A stretch of 64,000 bases of DNA from Leeuwenhoekiella polynyae (GTDB taxonomy: Bacteria > Bacteroidota > Bacteroidia > Flavobacteriales > Flavobacteriaceae). The DNA lies in assembly GCF_004104075.1 (NCBI RefSeq), contig NZ_QOVK01000017.1, forward strand, positions 1-64,000. The letters run 5' to 3'. Each line of letters starts with the position of its first letter. Position 1 is the first letter of the stretch. This document shows positions 53,379-62,683 of this stretch, piece by piece. The notes under the pieces are model-generated. The model did not search any database, was not told where the DNA came from, and worked only from the letters and a program-made list of their open reading frames with translations. Made by a program: the position numbers and the translations under genes.

Positions 53379-54716
53379 TTAGTCATTAGCTGCTTCAATA
53401 GAGTCATCTTCTGTAGCGCTGTTCAATAATTTTTGATCTATATCTTTACTGGTTTTGGCTCCAAGCTTTTTTAGACGTTCTACACGGTTGATGAGATTGC
53501 CTTTTCCTGTAAGTTTTGTCATCGTGCGATCATAGGTGTTTTGTACCGTTCCCAGTTGGGTTCCTACTTTGATGAGTTCATCTGTTAACAGTGTAAAGGA
53601 GTCATAAAGTCTGCCGGCCTGCGTTGCAATTTCTATAGCATTCTTCTTTTGACGATCGTTTTGCCAAAGGTTTTCTACCAGTTTTAAAGCGGCGAGCAGG
53701 GTAGAAGGAGTAACAATGATTACATTTTTACTAAAAGCTTCCTCATAAAGTTGCGGAGCATGGGCAGAAGCAATAGCAAAAGCGGGCTCGATGGGAATAA
53801 ACATAAAAACCGTATCTGGACTTTCTTCTAAAAGAGCTTGATAATTTTTTGAACTCAAGGTATTAATATGGTTTTTTACCGAAAGAATATGCTGTTTAAG
53901 AAAGGTGTTTTTTAAATTTTCTTCAGTTTCAGAAACGTATCGTTCAAAGGCTGTAAGAGATACTTTACTGTCTACGATCATTTTTTTTCCATCAGGAAGA
54001 TGGATTAATACGTCTGTCTGAAAACGTTTTCCGGTTTCGTCAGTATGGCTGTCTTGCAACGTGTATTCGCGATCTTTCTCAAGTCCAGATTTTTCAAGAA
54101 CTCGAGTGAGTATTAGCTCACCCCAGTTTCCTTGCATTTTAGTATCGCCTTTTAATGCCTTGGTAAGATTATCTGCATCTTTACTCATTTGTAAATTGAG
54201 TTCTGCCAGACCTTTTATTTGCTGTCTCAGTTCGCTGTGTCTCCCTAAACTTTCCTTATTTGTGTCTTCTACCTTTTTCTCAAAACTGTTGATTTTTTCT
54301 TGTAAGGGTTTTAAAATTGAGTTTAGGTTTTCTTTATTCTGAAACATAAATTTAGAAGATTTCTCTTCCAAAATTTTATTAGCAACAATCTCAAAATCCT
54401 TTGTGAATTTCTCCTGAAGTTTTTCTAGTTCAGCAGATTTTTCTGAGATGCGCTGTTCTAAGTTTTCAAAAGCTACATTACGGCTGGTTAGTTCATTTTG
54501 AAAAAACTCTTTATCGTCCTGCAGTTGCTCTTGTTTTTTGAGCAAATCAGCTTTTTCTTTTTCAAAACCTTCCAGTTGTTGCTCTTTGAGTTGTAATCTT
54601 TCGTGTAAGCGGGCAGTTTCAGATTTTTTTTTAAGACCAGTAATTAGTTGACCTAAAAAAAAGCCTATACTTAAGGATACTATAACACTAATTATCAGGA
54701 TGAGACTATCATTCAT
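53379..54716 (-). CDS. rmuC: DNA recombination protein RmuC
   Basis: 445 residues from the ATG at 54716. An earlier reading from 54743 adds nine residues before the membrane segment and is less likely. An N-terminal membrane segment (LILIISVIVSLSIGFFLGQL), a coiled coil rich in Lys/Glu/Gln (residues about 30-190), and the RmuC core: LTKALKGDTKMQGNWGELIL, FQTDVLIHLPDGKKMIVDSK, FMFIPIEPAFAIASAHA. RmuC limits inversions at short inverted repeats. Usual length. Confidence 0.93.
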   Translation of the reverse strand: MNDSLILIISVIVSLSIGFFLGQLITGLKKKSETARLHERLQLKEQQLEGFEKEKADLLKKQEQLQDDKEFFQNELTSRNVAFENLEQRISEKSAELEKLQEKFTKDFEIVANKILEEKSSKFMFQNKENLNSILKPLQEKINSFEKKVEDTNKESLGRHSELRQQIKGLAELNLQMSKDADNLTKALKGDTKMQGNWGELILTRVLEKSGLEKDREYTLQDSHTDETGKRFQTDVLIHLPDGKKMIVDSKVSLTAFERYVSETEENLKNTFLKQHILSVKNHINTLSSKNYQALLEESPDTVFMFIPIEPAFAIASAHAPQLYEEAFSKNVIIVTPSTLLAALKLVENLWQNDRQKKNAIEIATQAGRLYDSFTLLTDELIKVGTQLGTVQNTYDRTMTKLTGKGNLINRVERLKKLGAKTSKDIDQKLLNSATEDDSIEAAND

Positions 54717-54853
54717 GCAACTGGGATTTATTGGCACCCCCAAAGGGTTTAATACCCCGAGTCTTGCCTCTATATTGAAAAATTGTTTCTAATAAATAAC
54801 TCGTGGGCTTGCCCCGAGGTAGTTTACTCAAAGATAGGGATAAGGCTTTGGTA

Positions 54854-55642
54854 TTACCGAATAAAAAATCGCTGGTTTTCTTTGTTGAAGCCAATAATGT
54901 TATCGGGGAATAACTGTTCAAAAATCCCAGACTCTGTCAAGTTTTTCGGAGTGTCTTGCGTTGCTTTTCCGTTGTGAATCACCAGCATTTCATCAGACAT
55001 CCCTAAAACCAATTCGATATCGTGCGATGTACTTAAGATCGTTTTTTGTTGCTCGTGAGCGATTGTTTTCAGTAAAGAAAAAATAGAAGCTTTGTGATGT
55101 AAATCAAGATGAGTTGTGGGTTCATCAAGCAAAATGACTTCCGTATTTTGGGCTAAAGCACGAGCAATTAGTGCTCTTTGAAATTGGCCGTCGCTTAGTG
55201 CGTGACAAGCTGTATTTTTAAGAGCTTCTAACTCAGTTGCGTTTATAGCATTTAAAATATGGACTTTATCTTCTTCTGAAAGTTTTCCTAACCAATTAGT
55301 ATAGGGCTGTCTTCCTAGCGCAACCAACTCTAAAACTGTTAGGTTTTTTGAAATATATTGTCCGGTTAGAACTACGCTCAATTGTTTAGCTTTTATTTCA
55401 GCATCAAGTGTTTTAATAGGTGATTTTTCAAGTAAAACCTCTCCGGAAATAGGATTCTGAAGTCCGGCTAGTGTGCGTAATAATGTAGATTTACCAGAGC
55501 CATTAATACCCACCATTGTTGTTAAGGTTCCTTTTTTAAGAGAAAGATTCACATCTTCAACAATGATAATCTTTTCCTGTCCATTTTTATATCCAACGGA
55601 AAGTTTTGAACTGCTTAGCAATATTTTATTAAAATCTGACAT
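54854..55642 (-). CDS. btuD: Cobalamin/iron-type ABC transporter ATP-binding protein
   Basis: 262 residues. Walker A GINGSGKSTLLRTLAG, signature LSDGQFQRALIARALAQN (C-loop read as LSDGQ), Walker B EVILLDEPTTHLDLHHK, and His of the switch in STSHDIELV. It is the FecE/BtuD-like ATPase of the vitamin or siderophore class. It lies 3 bases after the permease gene. The divergent cobalamin riboswitch and receptor favour cobalamin. Confidence 0.85.
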   Translation of the reverse strand: MSDFNKILLSSSKLSVGYKNGQEKIIIVEDVNLSLKKGTLTTMVGINGSGKSTLLRTLAGLQNPISGEVLLEKSPIKTLDAEIKAKQLSVVLTGQYISKNLTVLELVALGRQPYTNWLGKLSEEDKVHILNAINATELEALKNTACHALSDGQFQRALIARALAQNTEVILLDEPTTHLDLHHKASIFSLLKTIAHEQQKTILSTSHDIELVLGMSDEMLVIHNGKATQDTPKNLTESGIFEQLFPDNIIGFNKENQRFFIR

Positions 55643-55645
55643 TAC

Positions 55646-56674
55646 TTAAAATAAGAGTTTTTTCTTCCTAATTAAAAGCCAGATCACAACCGGCGCACCT
55701 ATAATTGAAGTAATAGCGTTTATGGGTAGCGAGAATTCAAATAGAGGCATTTGTGCCAATGTATCGCAAAAAAGCATCAATACAGCACCTCCTAAAACGC
55801 AAGCCGGCATCAGCGTCCAGTGATTAGAAGCTGTAAACCATTGTCTGATCAAATGCGGAACGGCGAGCCCGACAAAGGCTATTGGTCCTACAAAAGCAGT
55901 TAGACTTCCTGCGAGAATACTGGTTGCTATTAAAATGATAAATCTGCTTTTTTGTAAGGAAACACCAAGCGTCTGAGCATAGTGATCACCAAGTAATAGA
56001 CTGTTGAGGCTTTTTGTGACTGAAAAAGCTAAAATCATTCCTATAAAGTAGCAAAACGAAAGAATTATTAGTGCATCCCAAGAGATGTCTCCCAGACTTC
56101 CGAAGGACCAAAACATATACCGCTGTAATTCTTCTGCCGGACTAAAATACGCGAGTATGCTTACCACTGCAGCAGTAAGACTCCCAAACATTAAGCCTAT
56201 AATCAATAAAGCCATCGCATCGCGAACTCTTGAGGCGACAAGCAATACAATGCTCAAAACAGCAAAACTTCCCAAGCTGGCAGCGAGAATGGTTCCCCAG
56301 CCATTAGGCACAACAAATGCAGATAAGCCCAGAGCACTTCCTCCTAAAATAAAAAAAGCAACACCCAAACTTGCACCACTACTAATTCCTAATACAAAAG
56401 GTCCCGCCAGCGGATTTTTAAATAGCGTTTGCATCATTAAACCTGCAACAGCTAGTCCGCTTCCGGTCATAATAGCCGCTAAAGCTTTTGGAATTCGATA
56501 ATCGAGAATGATATATTGCCAGGCTTCTTTTACACTATCATCCCCAAGAATAATTTGAATAATAGCCTTTAATGGAATCAGTACTGAACCCAAAGCAATA
56601 TTGACTACGAACAGCAAAATCAAAAGTGTTCCTAGAATTACAAATTGAACGCTATGTTTACTGGTACTATTCAA
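55646..56674 (-). CDS. btuC: BtuC/FecCD-family ABC permease
   Basis: 342 residues, about 10 membrane segments. FecCD motifs: LAVAGLMMQTLFKNPLAGPF, VLGISSGASLGVAFFIL, and AFVGPIAFVGLAVPHLIRQW, the segment that contacts the ATPase. Overlaps the binding-protein gene by 8 bases. It would move cobalamin (or a corrinoid) across the inner membrane. The same family also moves ferric siderophores, so the substrate is inferred from the divergent cobalamin riboswitch. Confidence 0.85.
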   Translation of the reverse strand: MNSTSKHSVQFVILGTLLILLFVVNIALGSVLIPLKAIIQIILGDDSVKEAWQYIILDYRIPKALAAIMTGSGLAVAGLMMQTLFKNPLAGPFVLGISSGASLGVAFFILGGSALGLSAFVVPNGWGTILAASLGSFAVLSIVLLVASRVRDAMALLIIGLMFGSLTAAVVSILAYFSPAEELQRYMFWSFGSLGDISWDALIILSFCYFIGMILAFSVTKSLNSLLLGDHYAQTLGVSLQKSRFIILIATSILAGSLTAFVGPIAFVGLAVPHLIRQWFTASNHWTLMPACVLGGAVLMLFCDTLAQMPLFEFSLPINAITSIIGAPVVIWLLIRKKKLLF

Positions 56675-57812
56675 GTGGTGTGAAAAAGTGAGAGGCTTTA
56701 TTACTGTTAAGTTCCGGGTGAAAAATAGTTACCAGATCTTCAAGAACCCAGTCTGGTCGAGAAGGAGCCAACTCATAATAAAGCATTCCACCGGTTTCTC
56801 CTTTTGCAGCAGCAAAGCTGTAAATAGCTTTGTTTTTAAAAGCAGCAAATTGTGTGTAGGCATCATTTGTTTCTTTTAAAGATTGGTAGCTTTCAAAAGC
56901 ATTAGGAGCAATCCAAAATTCAGCATTTTGTGCCTTATCCAGAACACTTTCAATACTTAAAGAAAGGCTTCCGGTTCCCTTGGTGTCTTTATATAAATAC
57001 TCAGCATTTGCATCAGCTACCAGTTGTGCGGCCCAGCTTTCACCTTTTGGTAAATACCATACATCTTTAAACATAGCACCACTTAAAACTGTAGGCTTTT
57101 TCTTCGCTTTAAGGGCTTCTTTTTTTAAAGAATTGTAGTTGTCTTTTATGGAGTTGAAAATAGAATCAGCTTGTTTTTCTTTATTGTAGAGTGCAGCAAA
57201 AAATTTGATCCATTCTGCTTGACCAAGAGGAGAAGTTTCCGTCCAATCGCCATTATACAATACCGGAATATTTGCGCGTTGCAACGAGTTTAAGCTTTTG
57301 TTCTCACCTTCAACGCCAAAGCTCACCACAACATCAGGATTTAAATCGATCGCTCTCTCTGTATTTATAGATTCATTTTGTCCTAATTCTTCAATTTTTT
57401 CAGCCTTGATAAGCGCTCTTGTTTTGGGCGAAGAAATATAATCAAGATTTGGGAAACCCTTTAGAGTTTCTTCAACACCAAGCAGTTCTAGGGCGGGAAT
57501 ATGCGTTGTTGAAGTTACCACGATTGAAGTAATCGGGATTGTTAGTATAGCATCTGCTTCGATGCTATCTGGTAGTTTTTGTCCTTCTTTGAGTAATGCA
57601 TATCTGAAGGTTTTTTTACTTCCGGGCCATGCTTGAGAAACACTTAAAATTTTATAAGCTTCGTGGTCTAGAATGTCAAATCCTGTAGCAAACTCTACTA
57701 GTGATTTGCTCGTTTGTTGATTCTCTGAAACTTCAGGTTTTGACTCGTTTTTACACGAGTTAAAGAGTAAAAAAGAGAAGAGAAATACAGTTGTAAATAG
57801 GTTTTTTATCAA
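56667..57812 (-). CDS. btuF: Cobalamin-type periplasmic binding lipoprotein
   Basis: 381 residues with a TTG start. Lipobox LLFNSC, then a TroA-type fold with a rigid helix: IPITSIVVTSTTHIPALELL, IDLNPDVVVSFGVEG, and LYNGDWTETSPLGQAEWIKF. The C-terminal lobe contains FWIAPNAFESYQSLKETND. It would deliver corrinoid to BtuCD. A -7 type TACTTTTG lies on the minus strand at 57850-57857, with no good -33. The three genes (F, C, D) are tightly packed with 8-base overlap and 3-base gap. Confidence 0.85.
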   Translation of the reverse strand: MIKNLFTTVFLFSFLLFNSCKNESKPEVSENQQTSKSLVEFATGFDILDHEAYKILSVSQAWPGSKKTFRYALLKEGQKLPDSIEADAILTIPITSIVVTSTTHIPALELLGVEETLKGFPNLDYISSPKTRALIKAEKIEELGQNESINTERAIDLNPDVVVSFGVEGENKSLNSLQRANIPVLYNGDWTETSPLGQAEWIKFFAALYNKEKQADSIFNSIKDNYNSLKKEALKAKKKPTVLSGAMFKDVWYLPKGESWAAQLVADANAEYLYKDTKGTGSLSLSIESVLDKAQNAEFWIAPNAFESYQSLKETNDAYTQFAAFKNKAIYSFAAAKGETGGMLYYELAPSRPDWVLEDLVTIFHPELNSNKASHFFTPLE

Positions 57813-57914
57813 AATCGTCTGATTTGGTGTTTAGGTAGTAATTGAAATTCAAAAGTAAGATTAATTAAAAAAAGTAAGGTAGACTAAGTGATTTGATTAA
57901 CTTCGCGCTTGAAT

Positions 57915-58105
57915 TTTGGTGGTTATTTTCTACTAACGGAAATACCTTAAAAGGGAATCAGGTGCTTAATTTTTTTAATATTCCTGAGCTGTTCCCGCAA
58001 CTGTAAGCTTTGTTCGGTTAACCGAACGGTAAAATCGCTCTTACACCACTGTCTTTACGATGGGAAGGTTGATTTTTATACGCGAGCCAGGAGACCTGCC
58101 AGAAG
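57915..58105 (+). ncRNA. Cobalamin (adenosylcobalamin) riboswitch
   Basis: The characteristic blocks appear in order: GGGAATCAGGTG, CCTGAGCTGTTCCCGCAACT (the B12 box) with GTAA, CACCACTG, GGGAAGG and CGAGCCAGGAGACCTGCC at 58083-58100. It lies on the plus strand between the divergent btuF gene and the TonB-receptor gene, and ends about 45 bases before the receptor's ATG. Cobalamin binding should repress the receptor and following genes. No intrinsic terminator is obvious, so translational control is likely. Confidence 0.95.
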
Positions 58106-58148
58106 TAACTATTAACTGAAGACTTTCGGGGTAAAGGTCAAAGGGCTT

Positions 58149-59987
58149 ATGAATTTTAGATTTAACTACATTTTTGTAGGGATTCTGTTGTGTGCAGGGT
58201 TTCTTTATTCGCAAGAGCGTACGGTGACGCCTCTAGACTCTGTGTATTTAACAGATTCTAAATTAAAGGAATATTCTACCGGTCGCGATGTCTTGACGCT
58301 TTCTGATTCGATTTTGTACCAAAACAGAGCTTTACTAACCAATACACTCAATTTTAACACGCCCATATATTTTAAAGAAAATGGCTTGGGAATGGTCTCA
58401 TCACCATCATTTAGAGGTACAACTGCTTCTCAAACCGCTGTGTTGTGGAATGGGATCAATATCAATTCTCAGTTTAACGGTCAGCTTGATTTTAATACGA
58501 TCAACACCGGTGCTTATAATGAAATATCAGTGCGTGGCGGTGGTGGAAGCGTCGTTTATGGTACGGGGGCAATAGGCGGAAGTGTACATTTAAACACGAC
58601 GTTAAGCTTTGAAAAACTACATGAACATAATCTCTTTCTTCAATATGGTAGCTATACTACTCGTGATGCTCGATACACTTTTAAATTGGGTACAGACCAA
58701 TGGAGTTTAAATCTGGCATTGTCCCGAAACAGCAGCGATAACGACTATGAGTATCCAAATGGAGGTGAAAATTTAAATGGTCAATTTGAAAATACTGCAT
58801 TTAATGTAGGTCTGGGATTTAAAATAAATGACAAGAATTCTATCAGGATTTTTAGCGAACTCTTTGACGGGGAGCGCCATTTTTCATTAATACGTGCTTC
58901 AGAGACTGCTACAAAATATCAAGATCTAAATAGTAAGAATTTATTGGAGTGGGAGAGTAGCTTCGGAGATTTTATTTCGGTTACTCGACTGGCATATTTA
59001 GATGAACACTATAAATACTTCGGAAATCTCAATTACGATTCGTTCACCTTTGGAAGGGCTAAAACATTTATCGCAAAATATGATTTGAGTTATTCTGTTT
59101 TAGATAATCTAACACTGAATACCGTTTTGACCAATACCAACACGACCGGTGAAGGTTCAAGTTTAGGTGAAAATGATCGAAATATTTTTGCAGCTGCTCT
59201 TTTAATGAAACATCAGTTGGCTTCGGACTTTAAATACGAATTGGGTTTTAGAAAAGAAGCTACAGCCAATTATGATAGTCCGTTTTTGTTTTCTGTAGGA
59301 GCTACGAAAGACTTTAGTGATTTTTTCAGTTTAAATGTTAATGCTTCCCGAAACTTTAGAATTCCTACCTACAACGATCTGTACTGGTCTTCTGCCGGAA
59401 ATCCTGATTTGCTTCCGGAGAAATCTTTGCAAGGGCAGATAGGAGCTGTGTTTAATTACCGCTCGTTGCGTTTAAACATCACAGGGTATTACAATTCGGT
59501 TACAGATATGATCAGATGGTTGCCCGGAAGCGATGGGGTTTGGAGACCGGTTAATGAAGATGAAGTGCAAATCTATGGTTTAGAATCGGGTTTAAACTGG
59601 TTTAAGACTTTTAAAAATAAACACCGATTTTCTTTAAATGCGACCTATGCGTATACAATTTCAGAGAATAAAGAGACGGGTTATCAACTGATCTACGTTC
59701 CTTTTCATAAAGTCACTGCCGGGATGAATTATAACTATAAGCGACTGCATACAAACCTTCAATTCTTATATGTGGGAGAAGTGTTTACACGCAGTGATAA
59801 CAACAGTCGATATAATCTAGATCCCTATACGGTTGGCAACTTCAGTATGGGCTATCGCTTCGGCAAATCAGAACAATTTGAACTGGGTGGACGTATCAAT
59901 AACTTTTTTGATGCTGAATATCAAAGTGTTGAAAACCGTTGGATGCCTGGTCGAAATTTTACTATGTACTTAAATTTTAAACTATAA
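58149..59987 (+). CDS. btuB: TonB-dependent cobalamin receptor, BtuB-like
   Basis: 612 residues. Signal peptide ending FLYSQ, a plug domain (LTNTLNFNTPIYFKENGLGM, VSSPSFRGTTASQTAVLWNG, EISVRGGGGSVVYGTGAIGG) and a 22-strand barrel ending in MYLNFKL with the terminal aromatic residue. Loops are short, as in BtuB. The function is TonB-driven import of corrinoids across the outer membrane. It is preceded by a cobalamin riboswitch and followed after 10 bases by the beta-propeller lipoprotein gene. The size matches BtuB more than iron-siderophore receptors. Confidence 0.92.
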   Translation: MNFRFNYIFVGILLCAGFLYSQERTVTPLDSVYLTDSKLKEYSTGRDVLTLSDSILYQNRALLTNTLNFNTPIYFKENGLGMVSSPSFRGTTASQTAVLWNGININSQFNGQLDFNTINTGAYNEISVRGGGGSVVYGTGAIGGSVHLNTTLSFEKLHEHNLFLQYGSYTTRDARYTFKLGTDQWSLNLALSRNSSDNDYEYPNGGENLNGQFENTAFNVGLGFKINDKNSIRIFSELFDGERHFSLIRASETATKYQDLNSKNLLEWESSFGDFISVTRLAYLDEHYKYFGNLNYDSFTFGRAKTFIAKYDLSYSVLDNLTLNTVLTNTNTTGEGSSLGENDRNIFAAALLMKHQLASDFKYELGFRKEATANYDSPFLFSVGATKDFSDFFSLNVNASRNFRIPTYNDLYWSSAGNPDLLPEKSLQGQIGAVFNYRSLRLNITGYYNSVTDMIRWLPGSDGVWRPVNEDEVQIYGLESGLNWFKTFKNKHRFSLNATYAYTISENKETGYQLIYVPFHKVTAGMNYNYKRLHTNLQFLYVGEVFTRSDNNSRYNLDPYTVGNFSMGYRFGKSEQFELGGRINNFFDAEYQSVENRWMPGRNFTMYLNFKL

Positions 59988-59997
59988 ATAATCAAAA

Positions 59998-61062
59998 ATG
60001 AAAATTAATAAACTTAGTCTTTTAGCGCTTTTAGGCGTATTTATTTTAAACTCGTGTTCTAATGACGATGACAATCTAGAACCACTTCCTGAAGGGGATT
60101 ACACTGATGGTTTTTTTGTTACTAACGAAGGAATGTTTGAAGGAAGAGGAACAGTCTCTTTTATAAGCGACGACTTACAAACTTCAGATATTGATGTGTA
60201 TTCGACAGTAAATCCTTCTGAAAGTGATTTGGGTCAATTTGTACAGTCTATATTTTTTGACGAAGACAATGCGTATGTAATTTCTAATGGATCAAATTAT
60301 ATAACTGTCGTAGATCGCTATACCTTTGAATATATAGGAGTGATTGATTCAGAACTTTCAATTCCAAGATACGGTGAGGTTGTGAATGGAAAAGCTTATG
60401 TGACCAATCAGGGAGATTTTTCTACAGGAGCAGATGATTATGTTGTTGTAATAGATTTAGAAACCCTAACAGTAGAAAACACGTTAATTATCGGTAATAA
60501 AATTGATAAATTAGAAGAGGAAGACGGTCTGATTTATATTCAAGGAAGTGCCTTTAATGATGGTAATAGTATAAATGTTTTAGATCCAACTTCAAATTCT
60601 ATTACAACTACGTATACAACTGAAGGATCTCTTAACTCATTTGATATTGAGGATGGTTTTATTTATGCTTTAACGAGAAAGGATGTTGAAGGTACAGATC
60701 CTCTGGAAAAAGTAGCTTATTTAGAAAAAATAGATCTTGCTACAGGAAATAGATCTACTCAGATTGTTTTTTCACAAGCAACCAGTGTTGCAAAAAACTT
60801 AACAATAGAAGATGATACAATTTATTATATGATTGGTACTTCTGTATATAAAATAGCTTTAAGCACAAGTGAGGAGCCGTTGCAAGATTTACTTACTTTT
60901 AGCGGTAATCTTGCTTACGGATTTGATGTAGAAGATGATCGCATATTTATTGCTCAAGGAACTTTTGATTCAGATAGTTTTGTTGAGATCTACTCAACAA
61001 ATGGAAGTTTATTAAAAAATATAACAGTTGGATTAGGACCCAACGGTTTCTATTTCAACTAA
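59998..61062 (+). CDS. Beta-propeller lipoprotein, BtuG-like (DUF5074/YncE family)
   Basis: 354 residues. Lipobox ILNSC followed by SNDDDN, an acidic flavobacterial surface-export signal. The rest shows the blades of a beta-propeller: DGFFVTNEGMFEGRGTVSFI, AYVISNGSNYITVVDRYTFE, YVVVIDLETLTVENTLIIGN, ITTTYTTEGSLNSFDIEDGF and so on. In Bacteroides, BtuG is a surface beta-propeller that binds cobalamin and sits on BtuB. Position directly behind a riboswitch-controlled receptor makes the same role likely, by inference. Confidence 0.8.
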   Translation: MKINKLSLLALLGVFILNSCSNDDDNLEPLPEGDYTDGFFVTNEGMFEGRGTVSFISDDLQTSDIDVYSTVNPSESDLGQFVQSIFFDEDNAYVISNGSNYITVVDRYTFEYIGVIDSELSIPRYGEVVNGKAYVTNQGDFSTGADDYVVVIDLETLTVENTLIIGNKIDKLEEEDGLIYIQGSAFNDGNSINVLDPTSNSITTTYTTEGSLNSFDIEDGFIYALTRKDVEGTDPLEKVAYLEKIDLATGNRSTQIVFSQATSVAKNLTIEDDTIYYMIGTSVYKIALSTSEEPLQDLLTFSGNLAYGFDVEDDRIFIAQGTFDSDSFVEIYSTNGSLLKNITVGLGPNGFYFN

Positions 61063-61085
61063 ACAACTTCTTACACTTTAAAGCA

Positions 61086-61122
61086 TAAAAAAATCCGCTG
61101 ATGAACTCAGCGGATTTTTAGT
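61086..61122. terminator. Bidirectional terminator
   Basis: Stem atccgctg/cagcggat (61093-61100 with 61108-61115), with an A-run before and a T-run after, between convergent genes (the propeller lipoprotein and the S41 peptidase). Confidence 0.9.
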
Positions 61123-61138
61123 TTATAAAAATGAAATG

Positions 61139-62638
61139 CTATTTCTTAATTTCCGGAAGTCTGTTATCATACATTCTTTGGTAAGTAGGAGAAAACATGT
61201 CGGTTTCTCCAACCAATTGATAAGCAGGTCCTGAACGACGTTTAGTGCTTCGGCTTTTTCCTAAAATTTGATCTAAAGCTAACCTTAAAAGTGGTTCGTC
61301 AGGATCTCCTAACTGCCCAAGATTAGTAAGATCTTCTTCCAATTCAAAATCTGGTTCGATACCTGTAGGAGGTCCTACCAAGCCATTAGCATTTGAATAG
61401 GTGTAAATCAAAGGTTGAATCGCATAGGTATGATCTGGGTTTACGTTTTCTTTAAAGAAATTATCTCCATCATATAAAGTTGCAGACGCCTGAAATTTGC
61501 CAACTGTTGTAGTCCCAATAGTAGTAACGTCTATGTAAGGTCGTAAACCAATAATGGTTAACTCACTCGCAGAGGCTGTACTTCCTGTACCTATTACATA
61601 GAGACGACTTAGATTTAAACTGTTTATAGCTTCTTCATGATCTGTTTCGCTATAAATTGTAGAATTGAAACGATCAATTAAATTATCTGGACTTTCTAAC
61701 TCAAAATAAGCTTGTGCCTCGGCATTCCATTGTTGTTTAGTTATAACATCTCCTTCAAATTGACCGGTAATCATTGAAGCCAAATCGATAGCGCTTGCAA
61801 CAGAACCACCGCCATTATATCTTAAATCTAAAACTAAGTCAGTAACACCGTCTGCTTTAAAATCAGCAAAAGCAGCATTTAATTCGCCATCAAAATTAGA
61901 CACGTAAGAGTTGTACATTAAATAGCCTATTTTTTGACCATCTATATCAAGTGTTTCAGCAATATAAACCGGGTTTTCAGTAAACCCTTCTTCTTTAGTG
62001 AGTGTAACACTTTCTCCTGTATTGCTCACGGTGTTATCTGAAACCGAAGCTAAATTCAGTGTATAGGTATCTTGATTAAGTAAGGTTTGATAATTATTTA
62101 TAGTCATCTGGGTACGTACCGTCTACCTCCATAAAAAGATCGCCGCGCTCAATAATTGTGCTTGAAGCATTAGAATTAGGAGCAACATAACTTACATAAC
62201 CAAAAATATCATTTGAATTTGAAAAACGAACTAGACTAAATTTAAGTCCATTACTTTTGCTAACTCCAGAAAAACTGTTTTCTAACTCGATATAATTATC
62301 TGTTATAAAACTGAAGCGATCTTGATCTGAAATCAACTCATCGTAATAAAAATTTTCAGGATCAGGATTCTCTGATAAATAGGTTACATATTCATTTGTA
62401 TCAGTAAAGTAACCATCAGCCAATTCAGGGATGTCAGCTTTGTATAAATAATAAACATTCATCGCTTGGTAAATGAAGTCTTGAATAGGATAATCTTCTC
62501 TATCTAAAGTGACTTCTTCCGGTTCTTCAGTAGTAGGTTCTTCAACTAACTCTTCTGTAACATCATCATCATTAGAGCATGATGATAGCGCTAGAATACT
62601 TAGTAAGAGTATAAGAGTATTAGAAAGTGCTTTTTCAT
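61139..62638 (-). pseudogene. S41 peptidase lipoprotein gene interrupted by two frameshifts
   Basis: The full gene would start at the ATG at 62638 and end at 61139. The start reads atgaaaaagca; with one more A the frame would give MKKALSNTLILLLSILALSS followed by CSNDDD, a signal peptide and lipobox. As it stands, it stops after 12 codons. A second break lies at the CCC (GGG on plus, 62110-62112); with CC the frame reads EVDGTYQMTINNYQTLLN. The rest encodes the S41 core: DLVLDLRYNGGGSVASAIDL, GSTASASELTIIGL with the Ser, and TTTVGKFQASATL with the Lys. Its neighbour (62684 on) is an intact paralogue. Sequencing error is possible. Confidence 0.75.
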
Positions 62639-62683
62639 ATTATATTTGTATTTTTTTTAATAATTGAAGAATACATTGAAATA

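Noticed and set aside
58381-58575. Small frame inside the BtuB-like gene
   Set aside because: It lies within the plug-coding sequence in another frame and has no family match.
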